Notes under the pieces: generated by a model
Databases searched by the model: none
Seen by the model: only the letters and a program-made list of their open reading frames with translations
Told to the model about the DNA's origin: nothing
Made by a program: the position numbers and the translations under genes
Assembly: GCA_036924085.1 (NCBI GenBank)
Contig: JAVGWX010000007.1
Span: 32,720,453 to 32,784,452, forward strand
Direction of reading: 5' to 3'
Source of the DNA: Ariolimax columbianus
Taxonomy: Eukaryota; Mollusca; Gastropoda; Stylommatophora; Arionidae
DNA length: 64,000 nucleotides
Part shown: in pieces, positions 21,901-32,495 of the stretch
Position numbering within the stretch: the stretch's first letter is position 1
Layout: every line of letters starts with the position of its first letter

Positions 21901-23976
21901 GGAAACAGTCACTTCCGTCTGGTTAACGAGGTTGGTAACGACACTGTAATCACGTTAGTGATTAGATTACTGAGGAAACTTGCATTGCATAACAGCCAGG
22001 AGAGCTAACACATACGATCTCGAGTACCCCTCAGAATGTGAAAATAGCAACTGTATTTCGTTACTGCAGAGACATGGTTACACATTTTTTTATCACAAGG
22101 AGCCTCGAACAAGATAAACAGCAATAATAACAACAGCAACAACAACAAAAACAACATCAAAACCGCCGAAAGAAAGGCTTGGCTATCAGGTCTACGGAAC
22201 ATCAATCAGTGCCCGTTTCCACTGGGCGTTGACAACCCTCGGTCTCGAACTGCCCTTTGTTACTCTCTCCAGTAGAGATTCAGGAACCGAATTGTCGTCA
22301 CAAGGTCTTCTCCATGTGTTTCATTGTCCTGCCTGTCTTGCTCTTTCTATATAGACTGCCAGAGCCCGTCTAGTTACGTTCGATGGTGCTTTTAGAAGCA
22401 CGTGTCCTATTCAAGCCCATTTCCTCTATTCCTCTAATGGTTATTGTATGATTCTTCCTCATAGGTCCTTGTTTCTCACATGTCGTGCCTCCATACTCCT
22501 AGCAACAACAACAACAACAACAACAGCAGCAGCAGAATCATGTAAACACAAGGTTAAGTTGCCACCTCATTGCTCTATGGAGTAGGAAAGGGCCCACTCT
22601 GTTACAACCACAGCACGAGAAAACCATGGGCCCGTCAAAGCAGTTCAACTTTTTGGAAGAACAAGTGTCAAAGTGATCCAGTGGCATACACTGCTGATGA
22701 CCAGTTTTCTTTCTTACTACTATACCTTCACTAATAGTAACTATTTACAGCTAGGTCGATTGCAGCGTTACTGATAATTGGATTGTGTGTCGTTCCTGTT
22801 AGTATGAAAGCCACTCCTAGAGTTAATTTAGGTTTTGGTGACGTTTCTTTGTTGACAGGTTACAGTGACTGTTCGTGCATCACATAGTGTAATTGAGAAT
22901 GTGGATCATGGTTGTAGTGCAATAGGAGGCTTTTCATTAAGCCCACCGCTGCACGGATTAAAGCGTTGATCCCCACCACGTTGATCACACAGCTGTGACC
23001 TAGATGCTAGATTTGGCTCAATTTAGTTTCCAATTGCAAGAGATGATGGGGACAACGACAGACGGTTTTTGTCTTGATGATGTAACTTGCCCTGTATTTG
23101 GAATATAGTGAGAAAGAAACTGCGTTGGTCATCAACCTCACTCTCTGATACCGAACTACCTTGGACCAGTGGCAAGACATAAGTCAAGACGACTGGAGGC
23201 AACTCAGGATGCAGGCACTCTAGTCCCATCTCTCGTGAAACCATGGGTAACTTTAAAACTTGTGGAATTCGATATTCCACCGTTTCTGTTCATCGATTTA
23301 GGAGGCGAGTACCTGACCTCTCGATCACAGAACCCCAGAGCTAACCAATACATTCGATCAAACCTGTTAAATGATTCTCCAAAATCCGGCTCTCTAACCG
23401 TTCTGCAAAACAGACTTGTATTTGATCCAAGCATTTGCCAATACATGTATGTATTGTTGTAGTACTGGTCCGTGTGACACTTTGTATTACATGATAATGT
23501 TGTTAGCCACTTCTTTGTGTTTTGTGATTTTCGTAGTACCGTCTAGTTAGTCAATACTGTATTCTTCAGTAAGATCAGGAGATTTCCCATTTTGGTACAG
23601 GGGCTACGAAGTATTCATTACATATCGACCTGCTAGAACTAGTCAAGGCAGCACACGTCTAACAACAAGATCAATTATCCTTCCAGCAACGTCTGAAGGT
23701 GTGTATATAACAAAGAAACATTAACAAACAAAAAAATATGTCTTTATTACCACAGAGACTGATAGTGACCGGATCCTTGAATCCTTGCTTGACAAAACAT
23801 ATGATATTGATTATATTGGTAGCGACTCCAAAAATATTGATTATTTGACCAACCACACCGAACAGTATCCACTGGATCAGTAAACTGGCTTCATCACTTA
23901 TTAGTTTATTACTCGATGTGTCTTGCACGATAACCGTAGTGTCTGACATATTTCCTCTATACATTTCCATGTTCAC
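15175..23976 (-). CDS. Seven-transmembrane receptor 1 (rhodopsin-class GPCR, putative chemosensory), complete, three exons
   Basis: Join of 23976-23751, 19286-19072 and 15801-15175 (minus) gives 355 residues with no stop. All introns are GT-AG; intron 1 is phase 1, intron 2 phase 0. The N-terminus is short with a possible glycosylation site (NMS, residues 9-11). TM1 lies about 33-62 with GVATN, TM2 carries the LAISD motif (Asp81), TM3 ends in ERC at 137-139 in place of DRY, TM6 contains a CFVP variant of CWxP, and TM7 has NIFVY in place of NPxxY, followed by a basic short tail. These features place it in the rhodopsin class with lineage-specific motifs. Ligand and coupling cannot be read; a chemosensory or peptide role is inferred from molluscan expansions of such receptors. 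Gene 2 at 43769 is its close paralogue in opposite orientation. Confidence 0.88.
15868..15986. repeat. (TTC)n microsatellite and G-tract in intron 2 of receptor gene 1
   Basis: (CTT)n at 15868-15918 and a run of G broken by AAA at 15958-15986. Both lie within 200 bp upstream of exon 3 on the coding strand. Confidence 0.9.
16300..16370. repeat. TTAAC pentamer microsatellite
   Basis: Repeated ACTTA/TTAAC pentamers, degenerating to ACTCA and GCTCA. Confidence 0.8.
16376..16575 (-). mobile_element. CR1-like LINE remnant in intron 2 of receptor gene 1
   Basis: The minus strand is homologous to 3130-3330: TTAATTAATTTGTAGCTGTG, GTTATAGACTAATGTATC and CATAACTGTAATT in the same order on the plus strand. 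Broken reading frame. Confidence 0.65.
17398..17446. repeat. (GA)n microsatellite
   Basis: GA dinucleotides with two GACA interruptions, followed by a short GAA run at 17459-17475. Confidence 0.9.
17475..17890. repeat. AT-rich degenerate tandem array
   Basis: Irregular units of about 25-40 bp built on AGTGTATAGTATATTTCTAG. Located in intron 2 of receptor gene 1. Confidence 0.7.
18284..18582 (+). mobile_element. tRNA-derived SINE, family B, with target duplication
   Basis: Element 18292-18574, flanked by ACATTTAA (18284-18291 and 18575-18582). The tRNA-like head has an A box (TAGCGCAGTGGTTA) and a B box (GGGTTCTATCCC). The body contains GGGTCGACCCAGCCTTAAATG and it ends in a (TTACT)n tail. 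No acceptor CCA structure, so not a tRNA gene. It lies in intron 2 of receptor gene 1, antisense to the gene. Confidence 0.85.
19072..19286 (-). CDS. Receptor gene 1, exon 2
   Basis: 215 bp between a TTTTTACAG acceptor and a GTTTGTTTC donor. Encodes the rest of TM2 (from LAISD), extracellular loop 1 and TM3 with the ERC motif, ending at APLK. Same length and phase as the exon at 59432-59646. Confidence 0.9.
19287..20385. other. Intron 1 of receptor gene 1, proximal part
   Basis: No recognisable element. The 104-codon open frame at 19342-19656 has no recognisable protein and is opposed by an open frame on the other strand. Confidence 0.4.
20386..20635. repeat. 28 bp tandem array
   Basis: About nine units of 28 bp, GCTTAAAGATGACAGTCG plus TAGTTGAATA; single-base GGC/GTC variation among units. 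It ends exactly where an element V fragment begins. Confidence 0.95.
20640..20900 (+). mobile_element. Element V fragment with two array units
   Basis: Contains GATGAGGCTGACGTCTGGTC, two units of the 37 bp repeat, CCTGGAAACAGGCTGTTATC, AGCACGCTCGGGATGT and an (AACC)n tail near 20891-20910 in place of (CAA)n. Shorter than the copy at 14045. Confidence 0.7.
21138..21606 (+). mobile_element. LINE family L tail fragment with target duplication, in intron 1 of receptor gene 1
   Basis: Insert 21153-21591 flanked by the perfect 15 bp duplication GAACAGTTGACTAGT (21138-21152 and 21592-21606). It starts at the codons for [10 protein letters not shown] and carries the C-terminal domain with the C-x-C-x8-H-x4-C pattern ([17 protein letters not shown]). 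It ends in a long (GAA)n tail (about 21539-21594). A deletion near 21225 shifts the frame after 'KWETE' and the last 30 codons are also shifted. Without RT it cannot move by itself. Confidence 0.92.
21815..22010 (+). repeat. Element V second subfamily, fragment
   Basis: Shares TACTGATCAAGA, TCCTGGAAACAG, CTGGTTAACGAGG and TTGCATTGCATAACAGCCAGGA with 45230-45440 and 10770-10910. Confidence 0.45.
22205..22500 (-). mobile_element. RTE-like LINE C-terminal remnant
   Basis: Minus-strand frames give 'KWAWIGHVLLKAPSNVTRRAL' (about 22345-22415) followed by sequence corresponding to 'NTWRRPCDDNS', a recognisable end of RTE-like polyproteins. Several frame changes. Confidence 0.6.
22990..23345 (-). 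mobile_element. tRNA-headed SINE, family E
   Basis: On the minus strand the element begins near 23340 with a tRNA-like head (GATCGAGAGGTCAGGTACTC) and a B-box-like ATCGAATTCC. It is homologous to 45580-45835 in the same orientation: CTTGGACCAGTGGCAAG, GACGACTGGAGGCAACTCAG and CCGTTTCTGTTCATCGA on the plus strand. Because the two host genes are inverted relative to each other, the shared orientation means independent insertions. Confidence 0.6.
23751..23976 (-). CDS. Receptor gene 1, exon 1
   Basis: Start codon at 23976; the second in-frame ATG three residues in, or the one in GNMSD, are alternatives. Ends CTC TGT G followed by the donor GTAATAAAG. Encodes the N-terminus, TM1 and the start of TM2. 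Sequence just upstream (CATTGTTACTAGCTA on the minus strand) is shared with gene 2, so part of the 5' leader was duplicated too. Confidence 0.88.
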
Positions 23977-24289
23977 TGATGCTTGAAGCTAGCTAGTAAC
24001 AATGTGGGAGAATGGTGAACATTCACTTTTAATAAGCTTATATTTGACTTAGGTTTAAAGAATATGTTGATTGTAAACTGAAAAAAAATCGATGAATGTT
24101 AATCTGTATATTACTATTACAAAAGGTAAATGGAATGATTTACTAAAATTAAAAAGAGTGTATATTTATTCACTTTAAAAAAATCTTATCAGGTTGAGTT
24201 CTTAAGAAGCATTTTAATTCATTTGGTTCTGTAATCTTCTCGTGCCGTTGTAGAATAACTTTACAAGTCAACAATAGGTTACCACATTT

Positions 24290-24525
24290 TATGGGGGAAC
24301 TCGGGTACAGAAGGTCGCGGGTTTGAATCAGCGCGGAGACTGGGATTTATTCACGTGGATCTTCCGGTGAAAATTCCTTTCATCTATGGGCAGTGAGATC
24401 GGACAGCAGTATTCAGTGTCGAGCACGTTAACAACTCATTGGCAGTGGGAAAACGAAAAGAGTAGACTTAACGGCCGATGTCCGTTCAAAATTAAAATTA
24501 ACAATCTACCCAAGTTATGTGTACC
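24290..24525 (+). mobile_element. tRNA-derived SINE, family D, second copy
   Basis: B-box-like GGTCGCGGGTTTGAATCA at about 24324, then CACGTTAACAACTCATTGGCAG and GGGAAAACGAAAAGAG, matching the body of the minus-strand copy at 4700-4982. The A-box half is poorly preserved. Confidence 0.65.
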
Positions 24526-24529
24526 TTTC

Positions 24530-24650
24530 CCAAGGTGGTTTGTTAAGAGCAGCTATAGATGGCGCCTAACTGTCTGCGGGTCTACTTAGCTCTAGTGTTT
24601 GAATCTATTAAGATGGACTCGCACATCGGTTAAACCACCCTCCAAGAAGG
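24530..24650 (+). repeat. Dispersed repeat F fragment
   Basis: GGTGGTTTGTTAAGAGCAGC and ATGGACTCGCACATCGGTTA match 35880-35970. It ends at the start of the next element V copy. Confidence 0.65.
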
Positions 24651-24654
24651 GGAG

Positions 24655-25010
24655 GAAGACTAACGTCTTATCAAACAATATCTACTTATCAGACATGTTA
24701 GTCAGGGTCAGGCAAAATATACTGGCAAAGACCCTCAGTCCGGCTTCCCAGAAGCCCTCCCTTTAAACAAGCTGTTTTCATGGCAGCCTGGCTAACGAGG
24801 TGAGGGATCGACGTGATCCCCATAGTAATGAGTGACATACATATGAAGCTAAGCACAGCCCATCCACCTGGAAGACTCCGGTTCACCTTCATCAGCACGC
24901 TCGGGATGTAAGGAAAGCTACTGCAACCGGCCACTTAACTTCCATTTCAGGGCAAACAAAAGAGTAACCTACTCATTGTGGGTATTCACAAACAACAACA
25001 ACACCACTTC
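24655..25010 (+). mobile_element. Element V copy with one to two array units
   Basis: Starts GGAAGACTAACGTCTTATC, has a TCAGACATGTTAGTCAGGG array unit, then CAAGCTGTTTTCATGGCAGC and ATCAGCACGCTCGGGATGTA, and ends with (CAA)n near 24990-25005. Nearly full length apart from the contracted array. Confidence 0.8.
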
Positions 25011-25011
25011 C

Positions 25012-25080
25012 AGAAACTGGTTGTATACAGACTCTGTACAGTCTTCTAAACCAGTTTTAAAACGTTAAGTTAACTTACAT
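25012..25080 (+). mobile_element. CR1-like LINE 3' terminal fragment
   Basis: AACTGGTTGTATACAGACTC and CAGTCTTCTAAACCAGTTTT match the 3' end of the copy at 11225-11925. Confidence 0.5.
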
Positions 25081-25689
25081 TTTTTTTAAATTTTCTACAT
25101 GTTAAATACAGCCCTGGTGAATGGATAGTTATCAGACGTCTTTGCCTATTATAACTAGTCCTACAAAGAAATAAATAATAAATACACATCGTAAATAGAC
25201 GTATTGGATAAATATCGTTGAAAAAATACATATATTTAGAATTGTAGAAACTGGTAATTTACGTGTTCATGTTTAAGTTTCCTGAATCATAAATTCACCA
25301 ACAAATAAATTTGTTCATGTATGAGTTAAAGTGAAATGATGTTTATTAGGAAAATAATTGTTCGCGTTAAGTATGAAGGTTAGGAGACACACTGCATTAC
25401 TGAGGGAATTTAAATATTACTAGTCGTCTGTATTGTAGTCAGCTGATGATATGCTCTTGTGGTTTTCAAGATAATTGATACCTTGGGTCAGACATACAAA
25501 TTGCTACAATCAGTGCTACGTTTAGTCTCCCATTAGCAGATACCTGACAAGTGATCGATATTTTGATTGACATGTGTACTTGTCCTGTGCTTCGATATCT
25601 GCTTCCTATTCTTCAGTTCGTGAACGAGCTAAGGCCTGATACTATCGTATCCTTCAACGTTCATCAATAACTGTTCTTTGGTAAGCGAG

Positions 25690-25935
25690 TGCATATTAAT
25701 ACAGTCAAGGGGAAGGTAATGTCAATGTCGTCTACAGTTAAGCGCAGTGTAATGTCCGTGTAGTATATAGTCAAGCGGAGTGTAATGTCCGTGTAGTCTA
25801 CGGTCAAGGGGAAGGTAATGTCCGTGTAGTCTATAGTCAATGAGAAGGTAATGTCCGTGTAGTCTACGGTCAAGTGGAATGTAATGTCCGTGTAGTCTAC
25901 GGTCAAGCGGAGGGTAATGTCCGTGTAGTCTTCTA
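25690..25935. repeat. 33 bp minisatellite
   Basis: About seven units of about 33 bp, GTAATGTCCGTGTAGTCTAC plus GGTCAAGCGGAGG. A minus-strand frame repeats LTVDYTDITF every 11 residues as a consequence of the period; not a gene. Confidence 0.9.
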
Positions 25936-26244
25936 CCTTACTTACTTAGCCGCTCCTCTTCTCACCCTGGAGTGCAGCTCTATTGCTCCTGTCTCTACCT
26001 AATGTGTAGAAAGTAATAAAGATCGTATCTCTCCCTATGACTTCTTGTGATTTTTGACTATTTTTCAAGGTGAAAATTCCGCTGGAATGGACCATACACG
26101 ATTTGAGTCATGAGAGACATTATGTGGAATACGCCTACCTAGCTGCACTCTATTCCCAAAGAGGCCTTCCTGAAAAGCGTCCAACAATGGAAGCTAGAAG
26201 TAGAGTGTGGGGTCTCATGGAGAGTACTTCAAATGCGATTCGGG

Positions 26245-26275
26245 TTTGGTCATATACTTTTTGAACACACCTCGT
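26245..26275 (-). mobile_element. Mariner-like terminal inverted repeat, solitary
   Basis: The minus strand reads TACGAGGTGTGTTCAAAAAG followed by TATATGACC, the form of a Tc1/mariner terminal repeat next to a TA target. A similar end is at 46361-46381. No intact transposase is attached. Confidence 0.45.
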
Positions 26276-26279
26276 ATAT

Positions 26280-27260
26280 AATAATTTTGACATAAACAAT
26301 GGCTGCACCATGTATACCACATGAGAACCTGCCAAAGGATATCCTCTATGGACAGCTGACCATTGAAGTTAGAAGACTCGTTCGTCCCACAATAGGGATT
26401 CAATGACGTATGCAAGAGGGACATGAAGACAGGAAGTCATGCAACATCCCATCCGAGGGCTGTGACAACATTGTTCAGGATCGAGTTGTTTGGAGACAGT
26501 CAGTGGAATGGGATATAGTGGGTACTGACGTTCTTAGAGTCCTTCTGGTTACAGAGAAAAGAAAAACAAAAGAGATCAAGGAAAAGTCAGACAATACAGC
26601 TTCCTCAGCATGGTTGTACAATCTATGGCAGGTAGCGTCACTCGCGGTTCGGCCTTTTATATTCACATCAGACTGTGTCCAAATACAGGAGACAGAACTG
26701 GACAAAACTTACAGGGCGTCACGCGCAAGGTCTACATGTCTACTGATAGGCTTACGATAATTGGACATATCACAACAAAACTCTTCCAAACCTACCCGCT
26801 GCACAAGCCTATAACAACCAAACAGAAAGATGAAGAAAAGAACCAAGAAGATGATAAATCGGAAGTGTCAAGGTTATGGACGAAAGACCCATATATTGTA
26901 TTAACGCTATTTGCTGTTAAGCATGCTGTAATAAACATTTAAAGTACTGCTATTTGGCCGATGAATCGCGGGTCGACAATCCCCACCCCTTTACCGAAGA
27001 CGTCTAAGGCAGAAGAATAAAAAACAATATTCAACTGTCATGAAGGTTATAATAACATGCATCGTTAATACTCTTAAAGATGATCGAAGTCAGAAATGAT
27101 ACACAAAAATAGTCACAACTTGACGTTCGCATGGGGTGGATCCCTTTCTGAAGCAACATAGAGGCAGCAGTGATTCTCAACGGAAAAGATGACTGAACAT
27201 CGACGGCCGGTTAGTATGTTTCAGCAATTCTTAGTTCTTAGTTCGACTTGTTCTTTGTCA
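26280..27260. other. Unannotated stretch with small open frames
   Basis: Open frames of 110-116 codons (26410-26760 and 26610-26942) overlap each other and an opposing frame. I see no recognisable domain and do not call a gene. Confidence 0.35.
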
Positions 27261-27264
27261 AGGG

Positions 27265-27870
27265 GTGGTCACCCTTGAACTGGACCTAACTCAGGATCCA
27301 GTCGTTTCTGTTGCGGGCCAGTTGTCGTCCAGTGTGATAGTAGTATGTCTGTTGTGGGGTCGTGAATGTTGTATTTTTCTAGTGAATCTCGCCAGCGAGT
27401 TGGGGGCCGTCCCCTATGTCTCATTTTGTCGCACCAGTACCACATGGTGGTTATGGTACTCCATCTTTTATCTTTTCTTCTGGATAAATGACCAGCCCAG
27501 CGGTGCTTCGAATGGTTGACGTACTGTAGGACATCATTGATGTGTGACATTCTCTGTATGTCGCTATTGTGTAGTTCGATCTGCCGCTGTTGTCTAAGAG
27601 TTATGCCCACGAGGCGTCTTTCGAGAGATGCGTGTGCTGTTCTCAGTTCGTTCTCTGCTGCTTTGGTTAGAAACCAGATTTCGCTACCATAGCAGAGCGC
27701 TGGCAGGACTATCGAGTCGAAGATGTCCGCACGTAGTCTGGTGTCCTTTGTGGCGTCTGTTGCTGTCATGATGTAGTTTAAGGTTGCTCAGCCGAGCCGC
27801 CCGTTTCCGTCTGGCGATCTCAGGTTTTATGTTTTCTCTCCATGTTGATGAGACTTCCCAGATATACATA
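27265..27870 (-). mobile_element. RTE-like LINE C-terminal fragment, open for 166 codons
   Basis: The minus strand contains a continuous frame 27769-27269 reading 'FDSIVLPALCYGSEIWFLTKAAENELRTAH' in its first part, then 'KHRWAGHLSRRKDKRW' and 'RGRPPTRWRDSL'. This is the standard post-RT region of RTE-type elements (cysteine-glycine-tryptophan phrase, RWAGH signature, GRPPTRW). An upstream frame (to about 27870) adds a short piece. The RT and endonuclease are absent. It looks younger than other RTE remnants here because this segment has no stop. Confidence 0.8.
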
Positions 27871-28128
27871 AACATATTCGTCAGCGACATAATCACTAAT
27901 TACGAGAAGGATTTCATTGAGTTGACTAGAACATAATATTCAAAATCTTGAGACACATCGAGAATCACATTAAGAATACTCACATTGATTCAAAACCTGT
28001 ACATCTGTAACAGACACACTGTATTTTCATTTCTTGTATCATCTTGTGACGGAGATCATTTATTATTATGTAATGAGAGTTCTATTATTTCTTTTCACCG
28101 CACTTTTTATATTCAAAAGGACTTTAAC

Positions 28129-29993
28129 GATTTCAGGCTACTCCAAGGGCAGATGAGCAAAAAGGTGACACTCGAGCAGGGAGTACCCCAATGGGGAGTA
28201 CTGTCACCCACACTCTTCCTGGTATATATAAACGATATTACAGAGAATATACCAAGAAGAGTCCATAGCTCAATGTTTGCAGACGATCTGGCTATGTGGA
28301 CCTCTGAAAAGAATCTCACCATAGCAAGAAATCGGATGCAGACGGCCCTAACATCGCTGGAAGAGTGGGCGAACTCATGGCTGGTCAAAATAAACGAGGA
28401 GAAAACCACATGCACAATATTCTCGCTCTCATTAAAACCCCAAAATACCAAATTAAGTCTAAATGGCAAACTCCTGCAGCCAAACGACAACCCAACCTAT
28501 CTGGGAGTCACATTTGACCGGCGCATGACATGGAAAAGTCAGATTGAGAGAAACCGAATGAAAGCCAGAGAAAGAATGGCAATCATGAGGAAACTTGCTG
28601 GCACAAGCTGGGGAGCAGACGAAGGCATACTAAAGAAACTGTACACTGGAAGAGTGAGACCAGTTCTCGAGTATGGCATTGCGGCATGGACAACAGCAGC
28701 GAAGGCGAACTTCGATAAAGTTAGCAAACTTCAAAACCAAGCCATGAGAATTATAACAGGTGGCATGAAGTCAACGCCAATTGTAGAACTTGAAAAGATT
28801 ACAAAACTGCAATCCATGACCGATAGAAGAGACTGCAGAGCCCAGCTGCAGTCAGAGAAACTCCGAAGACTGACCGACCATCCAATGCACCAGAGACTAA
28901 ACAATTTGGGAAATGGGAAACTAAAGCGGAGAAACTTTGCAGAAATAGCCAAAGCAAAGATGCACGAAGATCCCATAAACGCACTAACAACACCAAAACC
29001 CATCACTACTGTACGAAAACCTACCTGGAGGCAGGATATATTTCCAGAGGTGGTAGAAAATATACCAGGTATTGCAAACAAGAACTGCCAGACTGAAAAA
29101 GAAAGGAGAGATACTACCCTAAGCTTCATAACGAAAAGCTACCCAAGCATGGACTGGACCCATGCATACACCGACGGTTCTGTAACAAATACTACACAGA
29201 ACGGAGGGGCAGGAGCATTCCTGAACCTACCAAATGGCAGAAAAATAACACTGTCATTCGCTACTGGTAAGTACACAAGCAATTTCAGAGCGGAGGCAGA
29301 GGCACTGAGGGCGGCAGTGGAAGAAATGGTGACACACAGTGAAAATGAAAGCCATATAGTCCTGCTTACAGATGCTCTCGCCGTAGTCACAGCGCTAAAA
29401 AGCCAGAAACATACTGAGCTTAATGACTTAAGAGCAGCACTCTGCAAACTGTGCCAGCAGTCCGCACCAAAAAGGGTAGTGGTACAGTGGGTCCCATCAC
29501 ACTGCAACATCCAAGGCAATGAGGAGGCAGACAGACTGGCAAAAGAAGGTGCAAGACTACCACAAACAGATACTAGTATGACGTACGAAGAGTCAAAACG
29601 GCTTATCAAAGCCAGATACATGACCAAATGGGAAACCGAACATACTGGTTACACCAAAAACGATGCCTATTACCAGTTGAACCGAAGAGAGCAGGTCGTT
29701 GTCTTCAGACTTCGCACTGGCCACAAAAGACTGAGGTACCACCTATTCAACAAATTGAAGATATGGTGTACCGACGAATGTCCGTGCGGTACCGGTAAAA
29801 TGACCGCTGAACATCTGCTGCAGAACTGCCCGACATACGAGGATCAGAGAGAGCAGAAGTGGCCATCACCAGTGGAACTGCAAGACAAGCTCTATGGCAG
29901 TGGCGACAGCCTCAGGATGACCGCCGCTTTTTTCGAAAAAATAATGGTTACTGTCTGACTGCGAACGAAGAAGAAGAAGATTTCAGGCTACTC
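28129..29993 (+). mobile_element. LINE family L, 5'-truncated, with open RT-RNase H frame and target duplication
   Basis: Insert 28144-29978, flanked by the perfect 15 bp duplication GATTTCAGGCTACTC (28129-28143 and 29979-29993), tail (GAA)n. The frame is open to the TGA at 29956. It encodes the later part of the reverse transcriptase ([21 protein letters not shown]), a connector, an RNase H domain with all four acidic residues ([30 protein letters not shown]) and a C-terminal C-x-C-x8-H-x4-C motif. The endonuclease and RT fingers are missing. The open frame extends upstream to 27985 through unrelated flanking DNA, so the first 53 residues of that frame are not part of the element. Confidence 0.93.
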
Positions 29994-29999
29994 AACAAA

Positions 30000-31395
30000 T
30001 GGACAGTAGTATTATATGTACATTTATATTTATTGACAGTAACCTAAATGTTACACAGTATAACAAGTTCCAACTTCCAGCTTAACAATGTTCTATCGAA
30101 TAGTTGCCATTTTCCATCTGAACTGCATATCTAACTGTACACCATTTCAAATTGTACACACCAACATTACACAAGTCTAGTTTTCTAGGTTTTTGTTAAT
30201 TCGCACTCGAGGTTTCCTTGAAATATTTTTACCGGAGTTCTCTCCATCGGTCAAATATGTCTACATCCTTTTTTCTTTAGCTTGTCCTAACTAAAATTCT
30301 AAATTCAGAGTTTCGAAATCTTAGCGCTCGCTGGGTTGCCGGAATTTTCATTTCTGCCAGCAGGTCTACTACAGTAGAATGTTCTCTGATCTTCCAGATG
30401 CTTGTTTTTGTGCACAATGCTTTTCACATATCCGTGTTAGTTCTAGATGTTTCATAAGATATTTTCTTTCACAGAGCTTTTCCTATCTATTCTATCATAA
30501 AGCGTTTACAATTTATTGGTTCACAGAGCGTTTACAATGTATTGGTTCATAAAGCGTTTACAATTTATTGGTTCACAAAGCGTTTCATATGCTGGTTGCA
30601 AGTCTAATGTTTAATCGGTCGATCATATGTCAAACTTTCTAGGCGAGACAAGTACGTAAGACTTAAGTCACAAATGCTGGACTGTGTAGAATCTAATGTG
30701 TGCATGAAAAGTTGCTACCAGATTTGAAGTCGCTCTAAGCCCAGTTCATCCTTGAAAAATTCCGTGTTCTATCTTTCCGTAGCAGCAATGGCGCTGCCAC
30801 GCCCACAAACTTGCAAAAACTCGTATCTGTCCCCGATTAGCAGTGGATCTAACACCATGTCTTTCTATGTTTTCCATATCTATCCATCTGGCAAAGACCC
30901 CTTGCGAATTAAAAATAAACTTGATAGCATCTTAACCCGTTTCTAATCTATTGCTAACCTCAATATTCGGCCTAACCTCGGCTAGTGCCAGCCTGAACAA
31001 AACAACTTACGAGTGTTATTAGTTCAATCGCTATGCCGATGGCTTGATAACTTCATTCCAACCTGAACCTAACATCGACCCTTGGTTAATGGACAACAAT
31101 ATGTCTGGTCACTGTTCTCAAGTTATTCGTTCGAACAGCTGCAAAACTGAGTTAGAGTGATCCCTTAACTGCGCCCTTTTTGGACTCAACCCGATTTGGG
31201 CACTTATACGTGTACCCCAATAGAAATCATGACTCTGTCGCACATCAACCAGCATGTTATGATATCATTGAGAGAAGAAATGACTGACTCAAACCCAATA
31301 AAACATAAGGTAAGACATAGCTGTCTACTCTCTGCTGGATTATCAAAAGGAAACTCAGAAAGAATTACGGAACAAGACATCGGTGGTTGCAATTG
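30000..31395. other. Unannotated; short tandem repeat at 30490-30600
   Basis: Four units of about 32 bp containing AAAGCGTTTACAATTTATTG lie at about 30495-30595. Nothing else recognised. Confidence 0.5.
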
Positions 31396-31470
31396 TTGGG
31401 TTCTAGTCAAAGACAAACACTTGGGAACTATCAGGTTCGCAGAGGACCAGGCCATGCTCGAAAAATAATA
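31395..31470 (+). mobile_element. Possible LINE RT fragment
   Basis: The plus strand reads 'GTIRFAEDQAMLEK', resembling a reverse transcriptase block C in which ADD has become AED. Too short for a firm call. Confidence 0.3.
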
Positions 31471-31474
31471 TTCA

Positions 31475-32490
31475 TTTTCTGTGGATGTAGCAATTCGCTT
31501 TTTCTGAAGTGGAACTTATGGAAATTCCATTCCCATACTTGGTTTTTGATTTGCTAGTCGAGACCAGTAAATTTGATCTTGATGCGTTTCTAATGTACTT
31601 CTGTGTGCACACAATCGATTTGACAAGTTTTGCCATTGAGGAGATGATTTCCTTATTGCACAAGACTTACACATGAGCTATACATTTTCTTAGAGTTTAG
31701 AATGCTAATTAGGGAGACTGTCATTATCTTTCAAACCGCTGGGCGACAGCGGTCCTCGCATCAATTTGCCTAAGCAAGCGCTAGAGAGATTGAGTCAAAA
31801 ATCAATCCACGGTAAAGAAGCCTACAGTTCAGATTACCTGATAGAACATACGCTCCATGACCACAGGTATAACAACATTCCTCCCGGCGATAAACGATGT
31901 TCGCAAAACCTCGATCCTAAACGAGGTTCTCAAAAGGACGACATCGTCACTCTCCAAGAAACGCGTCTGGTCGAAAAATGGATAGCGGCTATTGAAGCTG
32001 TGCGCCTATCATGACCCGTGCATAGCAAACATCTTTTTTCCAAACGAAGCTCTAGCACAAAGTATCATGGACATACCTAACTGGCGGCAAGCTTTGTGTG
32101 CTGGTCTGCAAGCAGGGTAATCCAAGATGCGTCAAGATGCAATATCCAAACACGTAATGCGAAAACAAAGGCAACAACTGATAAAGACCGCCCTCTGTAG
32201 CGGGAAGTTCATTGTCTTCCGAGACTGATTGAATGCCAATCAATTAATAATTATTTTTCTAAATAAGTCGCCATCCTGGTCCACCGACAAACGTCAAAGT
32301 TGCAAAAGTTGTTGCATCCCGTCGAGGAACAATCAGACATCATCCTGACACACCTGCTGTTTCACATCCGGTGTCAGCATGCGAGGGATCCTTCTCGCAC
32401 ACACTATCCTATACACAAGCAGAACATGGATAACGTTTCGGACTCGGGCAATCGAAATCATTAGCATAGCGACGATATATTCCTGATTGG
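31475..32490. other. Unannotated stretch
   Basis: The 82-codon frame at 31766-32014 contains 'DIVTLQETRL', reminiscent of the endonuclease of non-LTR elements, but no other endonuclease motif is seen. Otherwise nothing recognised. Confidence 0.3.
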
Positions 32491-32495
32491 CGATT

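Noticed and set aside
25664..25906. Repetitive protein LTVDYTDITF
   Set aside because: A result of the 33 bp minisatellite period; no start, flanking exon or domain.
27985..28143. N-terminal 53 residues of the 657-codon frame as part of the LINE protein
   Set aside because: The target duplication places the LINE start at 28144; the upstream codons are flanking DNA in frame by chance.
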